A stretch of 64,000 nt of DNA from contig JAVHKY010000018.1 of NCBI GenBank assembly GCA_035079385.1, positions 1,922,001-1,986,000 on the forward strand, read 5' to 3'. The position numbers and the translations under genes are program-made. Below the pieces are notes generated by a model. That model saw only the letters and a program-made list of their open reading frames with translations. It was not told the DNA's origin and did no database searches. Shown in pieces: positions 57,790-64,000 of the stretch; the stretch's first letter is position 1, and each line of letters begins with the position of its first letter. The stretch is from Aspidiotus rigidus. Taxonomy: Eukaryota > Arthropoda > Insecta > Hemiptera > Diaspididae.

Positions 57790-59968
57790 ATGAACGAACA
57801 ATCGTTGGTGGATAAAACTATGAGATCGGTCTTCGGTAAATATATACTATCTCTCTGTTCCGACAAAAAACATTATTGTATGCATTAAGAATTCATTCCC
57901 AGTGATGATAATAAACCCATTTTACTTTTCCAGTCGGTAACATACCGTACGAAGTATCCGAAGAGAAGCTAAAAGATATCTTCAGCGAAGTTGGGCCGGT
58001 TTTATCCTTCAAGTAAATAATCTCTTCGTAAACTATTCCATGATGTACGCATTCAGCCAAATTCAGAAGAGAAATTCATTTTTTTTACAGACTCGTGTTC
58101 GACAGGGATTCTGGTAAGCCTAAAGGTTACGGGTTCTGCGAATATAAAGATCAGGAGACAGCGTTATGCGCTATGAGAAATCTTAACAACTACGAAATTG
58201 CCGGCCGGAACTTACGCGTTGACAATGCTTGCACAGAAAAATCTAGACTGGAGATGCAATGTAAATAAACGGCTCCTTTCGTAGTCGTACAAACAATATT
58301 CCAGGCAGAAATGTGTATGACCAAAATTTATGTTTTAGCGTTAATGCAAACCGCTCAGGTTGAAAGCTCGCACGGAGTGGCAGTTAGTCCTGAAAAGGCT
58401 CCAGAAGCCATTAGCAGAGTAGTCGCGTCATTACCCCCAGAACTTATGTGCGAGTTGATTAAACAAATGAAAGTTTGTGTACAGGTAATATACACTTTTA
58501 AGTATTTTTCTTCTACCGACTACAATATTTATCCATTTTCAACTTTTCGCGCATGGTTGAATTCTAAAATTTTTGCATTTTGGGTCACAATTGATAGATT
58601 TATTAATGTATTCAATTTCCTTTTCTTCTTTTTAAAGAATGATCCTACGGAAGCTCGACAGATGTTATTACAAAATCCACAGTTGTCGTATGCTCTACTG
58701 CAAGTGCTAATAATCATGAAGATAATAGATCCAGTAAATGCTTTGGTTAGTAAAAAAGAAGTAGTCCGCTTATTTCTCTATAAAATATGAGCTATTTCGA
58801 TCTTTGATAATAACAATTTCAGGCCATGCTACACGCACCTAATACTTCTGCGACCAATGCATCGCTATCTGGTACCACCGCTACCAATACTTCTGTCAAT
58901 AATGTTAGTACAACCAGTACCGATCAAAATATAGTGTCATCTACAGATTCGAAGCCAATACCGGCGTGGAATAATGCAAGTAATATTAAGCCTGCAATAC
59001 CGAAACCACAAAACCTTGGTACTATTCAACCACCTCCTTTGCCTCCTATGGTCACTGGTAAGTTATTTTGAATCATCGAGTGACCAAATTTTCTTAACTT
59101 ACTAGTTGAAACGTTTCATCTTCAAATTTTAGGGCAAGATTTTGATCTACGTGCCGTTAATCGATTTGCCGACTCAGATCTAAGGAACCTGCAAATGCCT
59201 GCTGCTTTTCCGCCTGTGGATATGTAAGAAATTTCAATAATTCTATCCTTTCGTTTTCCGCGCTAGAAGATATATATTTTTATCGTGATATTTCAGGTTC
59301 AAACGTGATCCTCGATTACAGCAGATCTCAGAAACTATGACACCGTCGTTTCCAACTATCGTTCCTCCTGTTGGTGCGTATTCTCATTCCGCAATATTTT
59401 AAAAAATTTTCCGAGTAAATGAGATTGAATATTTTTTTCTTCGTAGGTATGTTACCACCACCCAATATGCCGCTTCCTCTCCCTATACCAGGTCCTGGTA
59501 TGCCTGTGCTACCTAATATGCCACGAATGGTACCACCACCAGCAGGAGTTGTTCCTCTCCCGAACAGGACTTCGCAGTCTACTGTAAGCAGTAGCACTCC
59601 ATCGATTACCTCGGTCAATCATCCTCTCTTACCAACTGGGGCTCTAAATGACGAAACCGAAAAAGTTAGTATCCATTTGTGTTTTTGTACGTCGGTCGAT
59701 AAGAGATAGGTATAAATCAAGTCGTAGAAAATAGCCAAACGGTCTTACGCTATCACTTATCTTTCAATAAGCTCTTAAGGTAGGCGTCTAAGGGCAAATT
59801 TCCATCATGTAACGTGATTTTAACAAAATTTCTGATTTTTCTCAGGTTAACCTCCTAAACAGAGTTCTTAAATTGACTGATGAAGAGATGGCATTGTTTC
59901 CGGCTGAACACCGGAAAAGTATCCAAGCCCTGAAAGATCAGATCACGAAAAGCGCTGGCAAAAAATGA
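57790..59968 (+). CDS. CstF64: cleavage stimulation factor 64 kDa subunit, 430 aa, complete
   Basis: Ten exons join in phase: 57790-57835, 57934-58012, 58091-58260, 58339-58484, 58638-58745, 58823-59057, 59133-59223, 59297-59373, 59447-59664, 59846-59968. CstF-64 binds the GU-rich element downstream of poly(A) sites and drives pre-mRNA 3'-end cleavage in the nucleus. An N-terminal RRM spans about residues 14-92, with RNP2 [10 protein letters not shown] and RNP1 KGYGFCEY (53-60). The hinge that binds CstF-77/symplekin spans about 110-183 ([36 protein letters not shown]). A Pro/Gly/Met-rich linker follows. The C-terminal helical domain for Pcf11 contact spans about 390-430 ([28 protein letters not shown]). 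No MEARA-type repeats are seen, and the protein is shorter than the vertebrate one, as is common in insects. Confidence 0.95.
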
Positions 59969-60317
59969 ACGGTCAATTTCCTTAAGTTGATCTCACAGTA
60001 TTACGTTTCTTCGCTTCATTTTTTTGAGCGATTTTACCTCATCGCGAAGAGGTATTTGTGTAAGGATGAACTAAGACGTTTGTACAGAAGTTACAAAACG
60101 TGAACATTTTTATAGTTCTGTTGTATTATCAAACCAAACATTAGCACTAGTATCCTCAGCTTAAAATGGTATAATTTCAATGATTACAAAAAAACATTCA
60201 ATTAAATTCATAGTACAAAATACAAAAAATAGAAATCATACCAACTTACAAAATATAGAATTGAATGTAATTCCAAAAATTAACAACAATCTCTCTTTAA
60301 TTCGTTACGAAAGATTT
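59969..60317. other. shared 3' region between convergent genes
   Basis: CstF-64 (plus) and tripeptidyl peptidase II (minus) converge here with only 349 bp between stop codons, so their 3' UTRs may overlap. No canonical AATAAA is obvious just after the CstF-64 stop. Confidence 0.5.
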
Positions 60318-63300
60318 TTAAAACAAATTGTATTGAGTTGGATAATGGACCAATATTCGATTGCTGTACAATTGATAACAATGATCCCAGTTGAGTTTAC
60401 CGAACGTCCATCGAATGCTCGAATCGATTTCACACGTACATTTATCTTCGGCCAACTTCAACAGTAATTTTACTAAACGTCCGTAATGCGAAAATGCAGC
60501 CGCGTGCCATAACGCGAAGTAATAAGTTCCCTGCGGATGACGAATAAAATCGTTTATTCTTGACTCGTCTGCTCAAAGATTCAGAAGTAGCAACCGAAAT
60601 ACTCACCTTTATATCCTGTGCGTCCACGAACTTCAACAAAGTGCACCACAACGCGTCGATATCGTTCAATTTCACCTGCAAAGATTGTAAATCCTTCTCC
60701 GACTTTTCCGATTCGGTTTCGTTTTTGTTGTACAGAAGGAAGTACTGCGACATTGCACATCCTTTACGACCAATGGCCTCGATTAAAGCCGTTTTCTGTA
60801 CTTCAAAGATACTACACGGAACAGAGAGATAACAGGATATCGTTAGACGTGAGATGAGAAGAGCATCTAAAATTTGAAAGTAACAGGTCTACTCTATCTT
60901 ACCTCTTTGTTTTCTGAGACACTTCGCTAGCCAGATCTGTTTTTGTTCCTAAGAACGCTAATAATGCCGTCTCGTCGACGTTTTCGATAACCTGATCGGC
61001 TATTGATATAACACACAACAAGTAATCGCGAGAAGGAGCGTCGTTCAGCAAACCGGGGAGGTAACGACGACTCTCTGGTTCAAGATTTTGTAACATGGCG
61101 GTATGAATTAACAGGTGATCGCTCATCTCAGACTTAACTCTTTCGTACAATTTATTCGCCGACTCCACATCCGGTTCTAAAACAGAAAAGTGAGAAGTGG
61201 GTACATCCAAAAATTGTATCGACAAATAGCATCCAGAAAAATAATTCTTACCATATTTTGTAATCCAACTTGTCATGAACTCTTTATACGCTTCATCGAA
61301 TTCTTCGTCTTTGGTCTTTGTCACCGCCTCGCACGGTTTGTTACTCTTTTTTGGAGGCTCCGATAAAATGTATTTGATCGGGTAGTTTTCCTGTAACATA
61401 ATTTAATCCTTAGAATTTATCACTTCCATTTGACTCCGTTAAGCTTTGAAAAGATGAAATTTACCACTTTTTTCCCTGATTTATCTTTTGTCAGAACAAG
61501 ACTGCCTGTCAAGTACTGCCCAACCGAGATCGATTTTGAAAGCCTGGAAAATTTATACGTATATAAAATCGAACGGTGGAATATTTATTTTAGAAAATAC
61601 AACGGAAACCTACTTATCATTCGCTACGGGAGCTAGGTAAAGAGCTAAATCTTCGACAGCTGAACTGACGATTGTTATCGATTTCAACTTCTTACCCATA
61701 TTTGCACTGTTTGGGGAAGAATACGCATCTAGCGAAATGCTACTCGCCAATTTCATGGATAACAATAGAGAAGCGTCTACAAGTTTCTCCAGTAAGTCCT
61801 TCGACTCGTGTCTCACTTGCTGTCGGATGACGTAGTTACCTTTATCCAATTTAACGGTGTACTAAAATTTTAAACGAACAGCACGTCAAAGAAAGGAAAC
61901 CACTAAGAAAATTCTCGTCGAAATATTAAATCTTACCCAATCAGGAAAAGCATCTCCAGTTGCAATATGCCGCTTATTACTATCGTATAACATCCATATT
62001 TGAGCTTCGTAATCACTTTCGTACAAATATTCGCTGAGGACAGGATTGATGACCGTCACGTCGGTCGCTTTGCTGATATGAAATTGGTAGGTAAGCACAA
62101 GCTCGTAAATTATTCTATTGGGTGGAATTACGTCTCTGGTACTGTTCAAAGGCGCAATATTCGACTCCGAAGGTCTACGAGATATGGATAAATATGATAA
62201 TACCGAACTATCTTGTAGTTTGGAAATTTGAACCAGAAATTTGTACCTGAATACCATGACGGTGTTTTTGAGTTGAGCGTCAATTTGAATTTCTTCGGTT
62301 TGCCAACTCCGAGCTACGTCGAACCGATAAAGACCGTCCGCGTGATGCATCACAAACTCGGACGGATTTGGCTTGCAGCCGGCAAATTGGATTGAATAAT
62401 TTAAGTTCATATCTCCCAAACTAGACCAGAGTTTGGCTAGAGTAACTTCTAGAATCAAACCACCCTGTAAAATCGAATGAAATTAGTGAGTAGTCGAATA
62501 CCAATTTTTCGGTCGATTTTTTAACACTCGAATGTAATTACTTGAACGGGAAATGTGAATGGCGCTTCGTTTCGATCGAATAATTGGAATGCTTTATGAT
62601 AGTTGAACGTCCTACACGATTTCTTTTGTTTAATCTGAACGCAATGGATGATAAAACGCCCTCCAGTTTCCTTGGTCGGTGATAATGATTCAGCGTTAAA
62701 AACTGAAACAAGAATTGCTGATTAATCAATCTCGGTCTTGTTGTACGCTTTTGCAACTCATTTCCCTTCAGATTTATTAGGTTTATGTATTATGATCATG
62801 ATCAAGTTCTGAACAATTTTGGAATATTTTGAGAACTAGTTTAGCTTAATTGGATTCATCGTCATTTGGTCTTTACACTCCATTTCTCTCTTTGTTTTCA
62901 CACGTGCTTCAGCAGGGTTAGGTTAGGTAATTTCTTCTCCAACTGTTTGAATAAATAATTCATCACAAAACATTACTATACCTGCCCACGTAACATTATC
63001 TGGAACTTTGATAAAGTGCCTTCGAATGGTATTTGGTTTGAAGGTAGCGCAATTGACGGAAACAGCAGGTCTAACCAAACTGGAATCGAGAATTTCAGGC
63101 TTAAAAACGGTAACCAGTACTTGAAAAACTGGTCCTTTCTCCGGTTTCGCGGTATCAAACGCTTTTATACTACGCAAAAAAACATTTATCATTTGAGAAA
63201 ATATGGCGGATTGATACAAACGATTATTATGATGAATGTGGTTCACTCACCTTGTACTATGTACTCCGATCATCAAGCCTGTTGGATCCACTTCAACCGC

Positions 63301-64000
63301 AAATACGCGAGCCGAATTGGACATAGCTAAAAACTGTGGAATGCGTACCCAGTTTGCGTCGCATGACAACGCAAGATGCATACTAAAATCGATTTTTAGT
63401 TGAGGATCTAAGAAACGTAAAACATTATGAAATCGATTAGGACAAGAATTTTCGTCAATAGGCTGCTAATAAGAAGATAATTATATCACAGGGAAAAATT
63501 TAGGGGTGGAATGAACAACATCGAACAAGATGTACTCAACAAAGATTAGTTGGAAGAAATCAACAAAATTACGTACCTGTTTCGTCGCTGTTGTGAAACA
63601 CAGGCTCAACAGATATGCTATAATTTGTTACTCTATTTGATCGCAAGATTATTCCCTTAGCTCCGGTACCGGAACAAGTGGTATGAAATCGCACTTTACT
63701 TTCTTTTTCAGCGTGGTAATTAGTCAAATATTCGAAAGCTTTTTCAACCTATACCGAAATAAAAAACGACTATATTTCAAAAACACGTATTCATTAGTCG
63801 TGCATTGAGAATCTTTACATTGACGGAGGAGTCGAAACATTTGATTCCTACGTCACTCCACACGAACAAAATTATGAAAATCGTTGTTTCGACATCTCAT
63901 ACACCGGTATGCATCGAAAGGCCGACTCGCATTTCTTCTCTTCAAAGGGATCTGAAGAACACATGTACCCACTTACTTGTAACAGACCGCATCCTTGAGC
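60318..64000 (-). CDS. TPP2: tripeptidyl peptidase II, C-terminal 771 residues (5' end outside window)
   Basis: Thirteen minus-strand exons join in phase: 63977-64000 (continuing past the edge), 63577-63748, 63251-63407, 62982-63169, 62542-62702, 62247-62464, 61937-62174, 61614-61861, 61465-61543, 61252-61390, 60903-61176, 60607-60811, 60318-60530. TPP2 is a giant cytosolic subtilisin-type exopeptidase that removes tripeptides downstream of the proteasome. The first visible residues, AQGCGLLQ, are the end of the catalytic region; the Asp/His/Ser triad lies outside. Family features seen: WVRIPQFLAMSNSAR, KGPVFQVLVTVFKPE, LAKLWSSLGDMNLNYSIQF, MHHADGLYRF, YESDYEAQIWMLYDSNKR, QYLTGSLVLTKDKSGKK, ADQVIENVDETALLAF and YGRLVKLLLKL near the C-terminus. 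The acceptor at 60812 is the least certain; the frame fits. No defects seen. Confidence 0.95.

Noticed and set aside
59328..59618. Minus-strand Gly-rich ORF across a CstF-64 exon
   Set aside because: Antisense of the Pro/Met-rich linker of CstF-64.
1..64000. tRNA, rRNA or other structured ncRNA genes
   Set aside because: No cloverleaf with B-box-like GTTCGAATC context, rRNA core or snRNA signature was seen by eye; a covariance search was not possible.

Overview
This is a eukaryotic nuclear window, almost certainly from an insect. The genes have many short exons with GT-AG introns, AT-rich introns and long poly(A)/poly(T) tracts, and dense mixed transposon debris (Penelope-like, DIRS-like, LINE, MITE). 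The proteins are animal-type: a secreted LDLa-trypsin protease, gelsolin, glutamate-cysteine ligase, CstF-64 and tripeptidyl peptidase II. I cannot name the order with confidence.

Layout. 1-8040: the last exon of one trypsin-like protease, then a complete ten-exon secreted LDLa-trypsin protease, so probably the edge of a tandem protease cluster. 8647-9658: a pogo/Tc1-like MITE. 10683-15595 (minus): a twelve-exon secreted gelsolin-repeat protein whose last intron holds LINE debris. 16080-20600: a decayed Penelope-like element, arrays of a 45-bp repeat and a LINE RNase H remnant. 20985-21600: an orphan, possibly secreted protein with a frameshift next to its signal peptide. 22231-29507: a Penelope fragment between 174-bp inverted repeats, a decayed DIRS-like tyrosine-recombinase retroelement, a small palindromic MITE, and a 27-bp minisatellite.

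30018-37572 and 45646-54052 are two copies of one segmental duplication. Each carries a complete gene for the glutamate-cysteine ligase catalytic subunit (GCLC), the rate-limiting enzyme of glutathione synthesis, and each has the same two Penelope-like insertions in its introns. Between them lie a full-length LINE with both ORFs open and perfect target-site duplications, and a nearly full-length but broken Penelope-like element.

54621-57082 holds a hAT-type MITE made of TTTAAAAC repeats and a 1.85-kb palindromic foldback element. 57790-59968 is the gene for CstF-64, a 3'-end processing factor. Convergent to it, 60318-64000 (minus) is the C-terminal 13 exons of tripeptidyl peptidase II, running off the window.

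The host genes share no pathway. The most interesting items are the duplicated GCLC with unequal decay of conserved residues, a GC-AG intron kept in both copies, the LINE whose ORF1 and ORF2 share a frame across one stop codon, the signal-peptide/frameshift orphan gene, and ribozyme-like motifs shared by two Penelope families. All exon models here were joined by eye from splice signals, reading phase and family similarity.
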